From assembly GCF_003259195.1 (NCBI RefSeq), contig NZ_QJPK01000001.1, positions 434,001 through 498,000 of the forward strand: DNA of 64,000 nt, read 5' to 3'. The position numbers and the translations under genes are program-made. Source of the DNA: Paracoccus sediminilitoris. GTDB lineage: Bacteria; Pseudomonadota; Alphaproteobacteria; Rhodobacterales; Rhodobacteraceae. The notes beneath the pieces were generated by a model. That model was not told the DNA's origin. It saw only the letters and a program-made list of their open reading frames with translations, and did no database searches. This document shows positions 33,448 through 42,959 of the stretch, one piece after another; the stretch's first letter is position 1; each line of letters opens with the position of its first letter.

Positions 33448-34832
33448 TGTTTCCACGCAAATCCCGAATTGCGGCGCTGTCGCTGACCGCATTGCTGACC
33501 ATCTCGGGTTGTGCGGCCGTGGGGCCCGACCCCACCGACCTGCCCGACACCCAAGTCCCCGCCACCTTTGCCGAGGGCGAGGGCCAAGCCCCCGCCCAAG
33601 TGACGCGGACGGCCTTCTGGTCCAGCTATCAGGACCGGACGCTGTCGCAGATGATCGCCGAAGGTCTGGGCAACAGCCTGGACATTCTGGCGGCCAACGA
33701 ACGCATCCGCGCCGCCGAGGCGGACCTGCGGGCGACCGCCCCCCTGGCCGCGCAGGTCACCGGCGAGGCGGCATCCGCCAGCCGCACCCGCAGCGGCGTC
33801 GACAACCAGGCGACGGGTTACACCAGCACCGCGAACCTGTCGGCGGGCTTCGTCTTCGACCTGTTCGGGGGCGCGCGCCGTGCCCGCCAGGGCGCCGAAG
33901 CCGCCTATGCCTCGGCCGAGGCGCAGGCGCAGGTCACCCGGCTGGCCTGGCTGGCCGAGGTCATCAGCGCCTATTCCGACGCCCGCTACTATCAGCAGGC
34001 GCTGGCCCTGACCCGCGACACGATCGAGGCACGCGAAAGCACGCTGGAGGTCACCAACAACATGCTGTCGCTTGGTCTGGCGACCGATTACGACACGGCG
34101 CAAACCCAAGCCCTGCTGGAAACCGCCCGCGCCGATCTGCCGAATTTCGAAGCGCTCTACAATGCACAGATCTATCGCCTGTCGACGCTGCTGAACCAGC
34201 AGGCCAATGGCGTGATGGGGCGGATGAACGCGGGCTCCAGCGCCTTGCGTACCCCTGCGGGGCCGGGCACCGGTGTGCCGGCCGACCTGCTGCGCAACCG
34301 CCCCGACATCCGGTCAAGCCAACAGGATCTGGCGCAGGCGCTGGCCGCCGTCGGCGTCGCCACGGCGGACATGCTGCCGTCGCTGTCGCTGACGGGGTCG
34401 ATCAGCGACACGGCGGGCGCGAACAACTGGGCCTTCGGGCCCCGCCTGTCGCTGCCCATTGCGAACCAGGGCATCCTGCAGGCCACGCGGTCGCGCCGGG
34501 TCTCCGAGGCCCGTTCGGCCGACCTGGCCTATCGCAGCCAGGTCGCCTCGGCGGTCGAGGATGTGCAACGCAGCCAGTCGAACCTGCGCCGCTATCGTCA
34601 ACGGGTCGCGACGCTGGACAAGGCGGCGGCCTCCTATGACCGCGCCTATTCGCTGGCCCGCACCAATTTCGAGGCGGGTGCGCTGGCGCTGGTCGACCTG
34701 CTGGACGCCGACCGCCAGCGCGCGACGGCCCGCCTGGCCGCAGCATCCGCCCGCAACGACGCCTCCAAGGAATGGGCGGCGCTGCAGATCGCCACGGGTG
34801 CGGGCGCAGCCGTCGCGGCCATCGCCAACTGA
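33447..34832 (+). CDS. Outer-membrane efflux lipoprotein (NodT/OprM family)
   Basis: A 461-residue TolC-like outer-membrane channel with a lipoprotein signal (LTISGC, lipidated Cys about residue 22). It has two repeated OEP halves: helices with FWSSYQDRTLSQMIAEGLGN and LAANERIRAAEADL in the first, and PADLLRNRPDIRSSQQDLAQAL with NFEAGALALVDLLDADRQ in the second. It completes the tripartite pump. The start is either GTG 33444 or ATG 33447; the ATG shares one base with the RND stop (TGATG). A strong terminator follows the gene. Confidence 0.94.
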   Translation: MFPRKSRIAALSLTALLTISGCAAVGPDPTDLPDTQVPATFAEGEGQAPAQVTRTAFWSSYQDRTLSQMIAEGLGNSLDILAANERIRAAEADLRATAPLAAQVTGEAASASRTRSGVDNQATGYTSTANLSAGFVFDLFGGARRARQGAEAAYASAEAQAQVTRLAWLAEVISAYSDARYYQQALALTRDTIEARESTLEVTNNMLSLGLATDYDTAQTQALLETARADLPNFEALYNAQIYRLSTLLNQQANGVMGRMNAGSSALRTPAGPGTGVPADLLRNRPDIRSSQQDLAQALAAVGVATADMLPSLSLTGSISDTAGANNWAFGPRLSLPIANQGILQATRSRRVSEARSADLAYRSQVASAVEDVQRSQSNLRRYRQRVATLDKAAASYDRAYSLARTNFEAGALALVDLLDADRQRATARLAAASARNDASKEWAALQIATGAGAAVAAIAN

Positions 34833-34880
34833 CGCGTCACGGGGCGGCGCCATGTCGCCCCGCACGGAACGCCAGAAACG

Positions 34881-34919
34881 AAAAGCGCCGCGCTGGATCG
34901 AACCAGTGCGGCGCTTTTT
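34881..34919 (+). terminator. Rho-independent terminator after the efflux operon
   Basis: AAAAGCGCCGC (34881-34891) pairs with GCGGCGCTTTT (34908-34918), with an inner CTGG/CCAG extension, and ends in TTTTT. The flanking A- and T-runs make it effective in both directions, also ending the minus-strand tRNA transcript. Confidence 0.9.
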
Positions 34920-34932
34920 CGTGCAGATCGTT

Positions 34933-35019
34933 TGGTGCGGCCGAGAAGACTCGAACTTCCACTCCGGTTAAGGAACAGCGACCTCAACGCTGCGCGTCTA
35001 CCAATTCCGCCACGGCCGC
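34933..35019 (-). tRNA. tRNA-Leu (anticodon GAG)
   Basis: An 87-nt class II tRNA on the minus strand with the encoded CCA end at 34935-34933. The acceptor stem GCGGCCG (35019-35013) pairs with CGGCCGC (34943-34937). The anticodon stem-loop is CAGCG-TTGAGGT-CGCTG with anticodon GAG at 34985-34983, which reads CUC and CUU leucine codons. The T arm contains GTTCGAGTC and a variable arm is present, as expected for tRNA-Leu. Confidence 0.97.
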
Positions 35020-35137
35020 ATCTTGAGGTAGGCGCGTCATAACCGAGCCCTGCGCCGAAGAAAAGCGGTTTTTGCGACCCGCCCCAAGATGCCCGAAGGC
35101 CATTGACGAAACCGCCACGCCGCGTCACATCGGCGCC

Positions 35138-35788
35138 ATGGTGGAATGGATCATCAGCGACGGCCTGACGGGCCATGACGAGGCCGTGGCCTTCATGGAG
35201 GCCCGCGTCGCCGCCATCCTGGCGGGCGAGGCCGACGAATGCATCTGGCTGGTCGAACACCCGCCCCTCTATACTGCGGGGACCAGCGCGCGCCCGCAGG
35301 ACCTGTTGAACCCGCGCTTTCCGGTCCATCCGACGGGGCGCGGCGGGCAATACACCTATCACGGGCCTGGCCAGCGAATCGTCTATGTCATGCTGGACCT
35401 GAACCGGCGCGGGCGCGACGTGCGGGTCTTCGTTGCGCAGTTGGAGGCATGGGTGATCGCCGCGCTGGCAGAATTCGGCGTCGCGGGCCGGATCAGCGAA
35501 GGGCGCGTGGGCGTCTGGGTGCCCCGCCCCGAAAAGCCCCCTCTGTTCGACGGCACCCCGCGCGAGGACAAGATCGCCGCCATCGGCATCAAGCTGCGCC
35601 GTTGGGTCAGCTTCCACGGCATCTCGATCAATGTCGAACCGGACCTGATGCATTACGACGGCATCGTGCCCTGCGGCATCAGCGGGCATGGCATCACCTC
35701 GCTGGTGGATCTGGGGCTGCCCGTCGGAATGGACGATCTGGACAACGCGCTTCGCCAGTCTTTCCTGCGCATCTTCGCTGCAATCTGA
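35138..35788 (+). CDS. lipB: Octanoyl-[ACP]:protein N-octanoyltransferase
   Basis: A 216-residue LipB that transfers octanoyl groups from acyl-ACP to lipoyl domains (E2 of 2-oxoacid dehydrogenases, GcvH), the first step of protein lipoylation. The active-site parts are [29 protein letters not shown] with the catalytic Lys, and [13 protein letters not shown] with the nucleophilic Cys. The start is uncertain: ATG 35138 gives [18 protein letters not shown] as N-terminus, which fits the family, but no strong ribosome site is visible. It lies between the tRNA and the cytochrome gene and appears monocistronic. Confidence 0.94.
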   Translation: MVEWIISDGLTGHDEAVAFMEARVAAILAGEADECIWLVEHPPLYTAGTSARPQDLLNPRFPVHPTGRGGQYTYHGPGQRIVYVMLDLNRRGRDVRVFVAQLEAWVIAALAEFGVAGRISEGRVGVWVPRPEKPPLFDGTPREDKIAAIGIKLRRWVSFHGISINVEPDLMHYDGIVPCGISGHGITSLVDLGLPVGMDDLDNALRQSFLRIFAAI

Positions 35789-35895
35789 TCAATTCTTTCG
35801 CTGCGACCTTTCGATAGGTGGATTTCCTGCGCGCCCTGCCTGTAGGATCGGGACGGAGATATGCCCCGCGCAGGGGCCGAGCGAGGAAAAACATT

Positions 35896-36336
35896 ATGAA
35901 ATCAGCCATTGTCGGCGCCTTCATCGGCGCGACCCTAGCCATTCCCGCAGTTGCACAGGATGCGGGCGACGCCGCAGCCGGCGAAAAGGAATTCCGCAAA
36001 TGCCGCGCCTGCCACATGATCCAGGATGACAGCGGCACCGACATCGTCAAGGGCGGCGCCGTCGGCCCAAATCTTTACAACGTGATGGGCGCCAAGATCG
36101 CGTCGCAGGAGGGTTTCCGTTACGGCGATGGTATCCTGGCCGCGGCCGAAGCCAATCCCGACATGGTCTGGACCGAGGAGGAACTGATCGCCTATGTCAC
36201 CGATCCCGGTGCCTGGGTGAAGGAGAAATCCGGCGATGACGGCGCGCGCAGCAAGATGACCTTCAAGCTGAACCGCAACCAGGCCGATGTCGCGGCCTAT
36301 CTGACCAGCGTGTCACCGGACGCCCCGTCCGAGTGA
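35896..36336 (+). CDS. cycA: Periplasmic cytochrome c-550 (cytochrome c2 family)
   Basis: A 146-residue class I c-type cytochrome with a Sec signal peptide (residues 1-20, ending PAVAQ). The heme site is FRKCRACHM; the sixth ligand Met is in SKMTFKLNRNQ. A long insert typical of the large Paracoccus c-550/Rhodobacter c2 type is present (DDSGTDIVKGGAVGPNLY). It carries electrons from the bc1 complex to aa3 oxidase, and in denitrifiers also to nitrite and nitrous oxide reductases. The sequence is very close to P. denitrificans c-550, and the next gene being ctaD reproduces the known cycA-ctaDII arrangement. GAGGA precedes the ATG. Confidence 0.96.
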   Translation: MKSAIVGAFIGATLAIPAVAQDAGDAAAGEKEFRKCRACHMIQDDSGTDIVKGGAVGPNLYNVMGAKIASQEGFRYGDGILAAAEANPDMVWTEEELIAYVTDPGAWVKEKSGDDGARSKMTFKLNRNQADVAAYLTSVSPDAPSE

Positions 36337-36374
36337 TCGTCAATGCGGCGATCGGCCGCATCAGCGTCGTGACC

Positions 36375-36408
36375 CGCCCCTGCCAACTGTGATATTCTGG
36401 CAGGGGCG
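36375..36408. other. Perfect 11-bp hairpin between cycA and ctaD
   Basis: Arms 36375-36385 (ending CCTGCCA) and 36398-36408 (starting TGGCAGG) pair perfectly around a 12-nt loop. No T-run follows. It may be a factor-dependent terminator, a processing site or an mRNA stabiliser between the two genes. Confidence 0.6.
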
Positions 36409-36507
36409 CGGCATTCTGGCCACCGTGACGCATTGCCCGGTCATCACGGGTGGTCTAAAGAAAGCGTGATAATGCCGGTCTGCCAGGCCGGCTCGACGAG
36501 ATCTTGA

Positions 36508-38196
<1,689 letters not shown>

Positions 38197-38209
38197 GTTC
38201 GATCCAACG

Positions 38210-38707
38210 ATGCCATATCAATGGACACAGACGGCCCCGGATGATTCCGGGGCCGTTCTTCAAAGACTGACGCTGTGGCCGCACCGATCGCTGCCGCGCA
38301 GGGGCTTTGTGTGGTTCATCGCCATCACGGCCGCGCTGCTGTCGCTGCCGATCATTGCCATGTTGGGATCGCCCGTCCTGTGGGGATTGCTGCCCTTTGG
38401 CGCGATTGCCGTGGCGGGCGTCTGGTTCGCGCTTCAGCACAGCTATCGCACCGGCCAGACGCATGAAGAACTGACGCTGGACCGCGACCGGCTGCATGTG
38501 CGTCGCCTGGATCCGGGCAAGCCGCCGCGCGATTGGGACACCAACAGCTATTGGGTTAGGGCGCAGATCCGCAAAGGCCCGGTCGAGGATTACCTGACCC
38601 TGACCGACGGTATGCGGGAAATCGAGCTGGGCGTCTTTCTGACCCCGCCCGAACGGCGCGATCTGTGTCGCGAACTGACGAGCGCCATCGCGCGGGTCCG
38701 GGAATAG
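38210..38707 (+). CDS. DUF2244 family membrane protein
   Basis: A 165-residue protein with two adjacent hydrophobic helices (about residues 33-49 and 53-71), followed by a DUF2244 soluble domain (RTGQTHEELTLDRDRLHVRR, YWVRAQIRKGPVEDYLTL, GVFLTPPERRDLCREL). The function is unknown; the family frequently sits beside cytochrome oxidase genes in alphaproteobacteria. It starts 13 bp after the ctaD stop and may share its transcript, so a role in oxidase assembly or maintenance is possible but unproven. Confidence 0.88.
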   Translation: MPYQWTQTAPDDSGAVLQRLTLWPHRSLPRRGFVWFIAITAALLSLPIIAMLGSPVLWGLLPFGAIAVAGVWFALQHSYRTGQTHEELTLDRDRLHVRRLDPGKPPRDWDTNSYWVRAQIRKGPVEDYLTLTDGMREIELGVFLTPPERRDLCRELTSAIARVRE

Positions 38708-38743
38708 GAAAGGCGGGCGGGGTTGCGCCCTGCCCGCCTGCCT

Positions 38744-38932
38744 TCAGTCGTCCTCGACGTGATCGGGAAGATTGTCGTGATCGGTCGAGGCGAAATCCTC
38801 CAGCTCATCCTCGGTCATGCTGTGATACATGTCCTTGGACGCGCCTTGCAGGTCGCCGACCTTGGTTTCGCCGCGCTTGGCGGAGAGTGCCGCCCCGGCG
38901 GCGCGTTGCTGGGCCTTGGATCTTGCTGGCAT
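38744..38932 (-). CDS. Small DUF3008 family protein
   Basis: A 62-residue hydrophilic protein: ARSKAQQRAAGAALSAKRGE, then LQGASKDMYHSMTEDELEDF. The basic N-terminal half and acidic C-terminal half match DUF3008, a small cytoplasmic family of unknown function. The ATG at 38932 has a strong AGGAGGTGA ribosome site, supporting translation. It runs convergent to the DUF2244 gene and 42 bp downstream of yqeY on the same strand. Confidence 0.8.
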   Translation of the reverse strand: MPARSKAQQRAAGAALSAKRGETKVGDLQGASKDMYHSMTEDELEDFASTDHDNLPDHVEDD

Positions 38933-38974
38933 CGGGTCACCTCCTGTCAGCAAACGCCCGCGACCGCGCAGGGT

Positions 38975-39436
38975 TCACGCCAGCAGGCGATCTTTCACCG
39001 CCGGCCCCACGGCACCGAAATCCATCTGGCCGGCATGGCGTTCCTTCAGCGCGGCCATGACGCGACCCATGTCGCGGATGCCCTCGGCCCCCAGATCCGT
39101 GATGGCCTTGTCGATGGCAGCGCGGGTTTCGGCCTCGTCCATCTGGCGGGGCAGGAATTCCTGGATGACCGCGATTTCGTCCTCTTCCTTGGACGCCAGC
39201 TCAAGACGACCGGCTTCCTCATAGGCCTTGGCTGATTCCTGACGCTGCTTGACCATGCGCGACAGGATCAGGATCAGGTCGCCCTCGGTCAGCGCGCCGT
39301 CACTGTCGCCGCCACGCGCCGCGATCTCGCGGTCCTTGACGGCGGCACCGATCAGGCGCAGCGTGGACAGACGGGCGCTGTCCCGAGCCTTCATCGCTTC
39401 CTTCGTCGCGGCTTGCAGCTTGCTGCGCAGTTCCAT
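38975..39436 (-). CDS. yqeY: GatB/YqeY domain-containing protein
   Basis: A 153-residue YqeY-family protein resembling the tail domain of the GatB subunit of tRNA-dependent amidotransferase; it is thought to contact tRNA. Characteristic parts are LRSKLQAATKEAMKARDSAR, LSTLRLIGAAVKDREIAAR, and IQEFLPRQMDEAETRAAIDKAI. The ATG at 39436 follows GGAGACGCGATC. It is divergent from carA. The genomic partner rpsU/dnaG seen elsewhere is not in this window. Confidence 0.9.
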   Translation of the reverse strand: MELRSKLQAATKEAMKARDSARLSTLRLIGAAVKDREIAARGGDSDGALTEGDLILILSRMVKQRQESAKAYEEAGRLELASKEEDEIAVIQEFLPRQMDEAETRAAIDKAITDLGAEGIRDMGRVMAALKERHAGQMDFGAVGPAVKDRLLA

Positions 39437-39532
39437 GATCGCGTCTCCGTTGCTGGCGCGGAATGCGCCGGAAAGACTGCGATCTAGGCCCAAGGGCCGC
39501 GCAATTCAAGCGCCCGTGACCGTTGCTGCGCC

Positions 39533-39561
39533 TTGACCTTGGGGCGCGTCCCCCTTATTCA
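39533..39561 (+). promoter_or_regulatory. Possible promoter for carA
   Basis: TTGACC (39533-39538) is followed after 17 bp by TATTCA (39556-39561), giving sigma70-like elements with correct spacing 31 bp upstream of the carA ATG. The -10 match is weak. Confidence 0.4.
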
Positions 39562-39591
39562 CCCCAAGATTTCAGATCCAGAGGTGCCGAT

Positions 39592-40740
39592 ATGGCTGTA
39601 AAACCGACTGCCTGCCTTGCGCTTGCCGACGGGACCGTTTTCTACGGCCAGGGCTTTGGCGCCACCGGCGAAGTTGTCGCCGAACTGGTCTTCAACACCG
39701 CGATGACCGGCTATCAGGAGATCATGACCGATCCCTCCTATGCCAGCCAGATCGTGACCTTCACCTTCCCCCACATCGGCAATACCGGCGTGACCACGGA
39801 AGACGACGAAGCGCAGGATCCGGTGGCCAGCGGCATCGTCGTGCGGTGGGACCCGACGCAATCGTCGAACTGGCGCACGACCGCCGAGTTGACCGAGTGG
39901 ATGACCCGCAAGGGCCGCATCGGCATCGGCGCGATCGACACGCGTCGCCTGACCCGCGCAATCCGCCAGCAGGGTGCGCCGCATGTGGTTTTAGCCCATG
40001 ATCCTGACGGCAATTTCGACATCGAGGCGATGGTCGCCCGTGCCCGCGACTGGACGGGTCTGGTGGGGCTGGACCTGGCCAAGACGGTCAGCTGCGCCCA
40101 GACCTACAAATGGGATCAGGGCACCTGGGCCTGGGGTACCGGCTTTGGTACCTCGCCCGAGGACAAGCCCTTCAAGGTCGTCGCCATCGATTACGGCGCC
40201 AAGCGCAACATTCTGCGTTCGCTGGTGTCGCACGGTGCCGATGTGACGGTCATGCCCGCCACCGCCACCGCCGAGGAGATCCTGGCACACGAACCCGAGG
40301 GCATCTTCCTGGCCAACGGCCCCGGCGATCCGGCCGCGACCGGCGTCTATGCCGTGCCGATGATCCAGTCGCTGCTGGAAAAGGACCTGCCGATGTTCGG
40401 CATCTGCCTGGGCCACCAGATGCTGGCGCTGGCGCTTGGCGCCAAGACGATCAAGATGAGCCACGGCCACCACGGCGCGAACCACCCGGTGCGCGACGTG
40501 GAAACCGGCAAGGTCGAGATCACCTCGATGAACCACGGCTTTGCGGTCGATTCGCAGACCCTGCCCCAGGGCGTGCTGGAAACCCATGTCAGCCTGTTCG
40601 ATGGCAGCAATTGCGGCATCCGCATGACCGACCGGCCGGTGTTTTCCGTCCAGCACCACCCCGAGGCATCGCCCGGCCCGCAGGACAGCATGTATCTATT
40701 CAAGCGCTTCACCGAATCCATGCGCGCCCGCCGCGCATGA
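39592..40740 (+). CDS. carA: Carbamoyl-phosphate synthase small (glutaminase) subunit
   Basis: A 382-residue subunit that hydrolyses glutamine and channels ammonia to CarB for carbamoyl phosphate, used in pyrimidine and arginine synthesis. The N-terminal CPSase small-chain domain opens ACLALADGTVFYGQGFGATG. The class I amidotransferase domain shows the nucleophile in FGICLGHQMLALALG and the His-Glu pair in SVQHHPEASPGP. The ATG at 39592 has AGAGG upstream; an earlier TTG frame was discarded. carB is not adjacent. It is divergent from yqeY, with a possible promoter in the gap. Confidence 0.97.
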   Translation: MAVKPTACLALADGTVFYGQGFGATGEVVAELVFNTAMTGYQEIMTDPSYASQIVTFTFPHIGNTGVTTEDDEAQDPVASGIVVRWDPTQSSNWRTTAELTEWMTRKGRIGIGAIDTRRLTRAIRQQGAPHVVLAHDPDGNFDIEAMVARARDWTGLVGLDLAKTVSCAQTYKWDQGTWAWGTGFGTSPEDKPFKVVAIDYGAKRNILRSLVSHGADVTVMPATATAEEILAHEPEGIFLANGPGDPAATGVYAVPMIQSLLEKDLPMFGICLGHQMLALALGAKTIKMSHGHHGANHPVRDVETGKVEITSMNHGFAVDSQTLPQGVLETHVSLFDGSNCGIRMTDRPVFSVQHHPEASPGPQDSMYLFKRFTESMRARRA

Positions 40741-40849
40741 TCGAAGGTCTTGGGACTGCGCGGGCGATTTTCACCCGCGCGGTCCCGAAGTCTTAACCTT
40801 CCGTTAACGACATTCATGGCAAGACGGGGCGTTCCAACGGGGAATCGTC

Positions 40850-42955
40850 ATGGCCTTGCCTGCGCCGCTGCCCTTGCCGGCGAATCTGAACGATGAAGGC
40901 GGCATCGTGCTGCGCGGTCCCACGATCGCGCCGCGGACATTGCGCCCTCTGGGTCAGATCCTGCTGGAAGACGGCGTTCTGGATCCGGGCGATCTGCTGA
41001 AGGCGACGCTGATCAGCCAGAAACAGGGCCAGCAGCTTGCCCATGTGCTGCTGGCGCAACGCATGGTCGCCGCCGACGCCTTGGCGCGCGGCCTGTCGCG
41101 TCAATGGCGCACCACCGCCATCGACCCCGCCACCAGCCCGGCCGACCCGCGCCTGATCGATCTGGCAGGGGCCGGCTTCTGTCTGACGAACGCCATCCTG
41201 CCCTGGCGGCGGATCGGCGGCGTCACTTGGATCGCGACCGCCCGCCCCGAGGCGTTCGAGGCGCTTCTGCACCGCCTGCCACGCGAATTCGGTCATGTCC
41301 GCATGCTGCTGGCCAGCGAGGATCAGGTTCAGTCCGGCGTCCTGGACTGGCGCCGCACCCGCCTGATCCGCGAGGCCGAATGCCGCGTCCCCGCCGCCGA
41401 AAGCTGCCGCACTCAGGACCATGCCCTCACCGCCCAACTGGCCGCCCTGCTGGTGATGGCGGTGCTGGCGGGCATCGCCCTTGCGCCGACGCTTCTGGCC
41501 TTCATCCTGACGGCCTGGGCGGTCCTGACGCTGATCTCGCAATCGGCGCTGAAGCTGCTGGCCTTCGTGGGCTTTCGTCGCGCCCGCAGCGAGAACCGCG
41601 AATTGCAGCAGGCGGTCGCAGAGGGGCAGTTGTTGCCATCGGACAGGGATGTGCCCTTGCCGATGATTTCGGTCATGGTTCCGCTGTTCAAGGAAAGCGA
41701 TGTCGCCGGAAAACTGGTCGCACGGCTGGCAAGGCTGCAATATCCGCGGGAACTGACCGACATCCTGCTGGTGATCGAGGCCAGCGACGATGTGACCGAA
41801 GCGGCGCTGAAGGGCGTGACCCTGCCGCACTGGATCCGCGTGGTTCGCGTCCCCGACGGTCCCATCAAGACCAAGCCCCGCGCGCTGAACTATGCGCTGA
41901 ATTTCTGCAAGGCGCAGATCGTGGGCATCTGGGACGCCGAGGATCGCCCCGACCCCGATCAGTTGCACAAAGTCGCCCGCGCCTTTCATTTCGCGCCCGC
42001 CGATGTCGCCTGCCTGCAGGGGGCGCTGGATTTCTATAACCCGCGCACCAACTGGCTGGCCCGCTGCTTTACCATCGAATACGCCGCGTGGTTCCGCGTC
42101 CTGCTGCCGGGCGTGGCGCGGCTTGGCCTGGTCGTGCCCTTGGGCGGCACCACGCTGTTCTTCCGTCGCCACCTGCTGGAGGAGGTCGGCGCGTGGGACA
42201 GCTGGAACGTGACCGAGGACGCCGATCTGGGCGTGCGGCTGTGCCGGCGCGGCTATCGCACCCAGATCATCGACACCACCACGGACGAAGAGGCCAATTG
42301 CCGCGCCATGCCCTGGGTCAAGCAGCGCTCGCGCTGGCTCAAGGGTTATGCGCTGACCTGGGCCGTGCATATGCGCGACCCCGCCCTGCTGCATCGGGAA
42401 CTGGGGCCGCGGCGTTTCTGGTGGTTCCAGGTCCAGTTCTTCGGCGCCGTGTCGCAATATCTTCTGGCCCCGGTCCTGTGGAGCTTCTGGCTGCTTAGCT
42501 TGGGCCTGCCCCATCCGCTTCGCGACCCGTTGGAGGGCCTAGGCAGTTGGGCTGTACCGGCGCTGTTCACGCTGTTCGTCGCCTCCGAACTGCTGTCGAT
42601 CTTCGTGGGCATGCGCGCCGTCAGCGGGGCCAAGCATCGGCACCTGCTGGCTTGGGTGCCGACGCTGCATCTCTATTTCCCGCTTGGGTGCCTGGCGGGT
42701 TGGAAGGCCATCTGCGAGGTCGTGACCAAGCCGTTCTACTGGGACAAGACCGCGCATGGCCTGTTCGTCGAGGCACCCGACATGCCCGCCCCGGCCCTGC
42801 CCGCAGGCCTTGTGTCGATCCCGGTGCTGGGCCAAATCGGCGGGCGGTCCCTGTCCGAAGTCGCCGCCGAACTGCAATCCAGCGCCGAACAGAGCCGTCC
42901 CGAGACCGCCCCACCCCTGCCCGACCGTCCCGAAAGGAATGTCGCGGCGGGATAG
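40850..42955 (+). CDS. Membrane glycosyltransferase family 2 with N-terminal GspE-like domain
   Basis: A 701-residue inner-membrane protein. Residues about 30-140 resemble the N-terminal domain of type II secretion ATPases (LGQILLEDGVLDPGDLLKA, LAHVLLAQRMVAADALARGLS). Two hydrophobic helices follow (about 190-230). A processive GT2 domain comes next: PMISVMVPLFKESDVAGKLV, WDAEDRPDPDQ (metal Asp), TEDADLGVRL and the KQRSRWLKGYAL motif of cellulose/chitin-synthase-like enzymes. C-terminal membrane helices form the likely export channel. It probably synthesises or exports a beta-glycan or exopolysaccharide. It is monocistronic, convergent with glnE (4 bp between stops), and no PilZ or bcs partner is adjacent. 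Confidence 0.87.
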   Translation: MALPAPLPLPANLNDEGGIVLRGPTIAPRTLRPLGQILLEDGVLDPGDLLKATLISQKQGQQLAHVLLAQRMVAADALARGLSRQWRTTAIDPATSPADPRLIDLAGAGFCLTNAILPWRRIGGVTWIATARPEAFEALLHRLPREFGHVRMLLASEDQVQSGVLDWRRTRLIREAECRVPAAESCRTQDHALTAQLAALLVMAVLAGIALAPTLLAFILTAWAVLTLISQSALKLLAFVGFRRARSENRELQQAVAEGQLLPSDRDVPLPMISVMVPLFKESDVAGKLVARLARLQYPRELTDILLVIEASDDVTEAALKGVTLPHWIRVVRVPDGPIKTKPRALNYALNFCKAQIVGIWDAEDRPDPDQLHKVARAFHFAPADVACLQGALDFYNPRTNWLARCFTIEYAAWFRVLLPGVARLGLVVPLGGTTLFFRRHLLEEVGAWDSWNVTEDADLGVRLCRRGYRTQIIDTTTDEEANCRAMPWVKQRSRWLKGYALTWAVHMRDPALLHRELGPRRFWWFQVQFFGAVSQYLLAPVLWSFWLLSLGLPHPLRDPLEGLGSWAVPALFTLFVASELLSIFVGMRAVSGAKHRHLLAWVPTLHLYFPLGCLAGWKAICEVVTKPFYWDKTAHGLFVEAPDMPAPALPAGLVSIPVLGQIGGRSLSEVAAELQSSAEQSRPETAPPLPDRPERNVAAG

Positions 42956-42959
42956 GACG

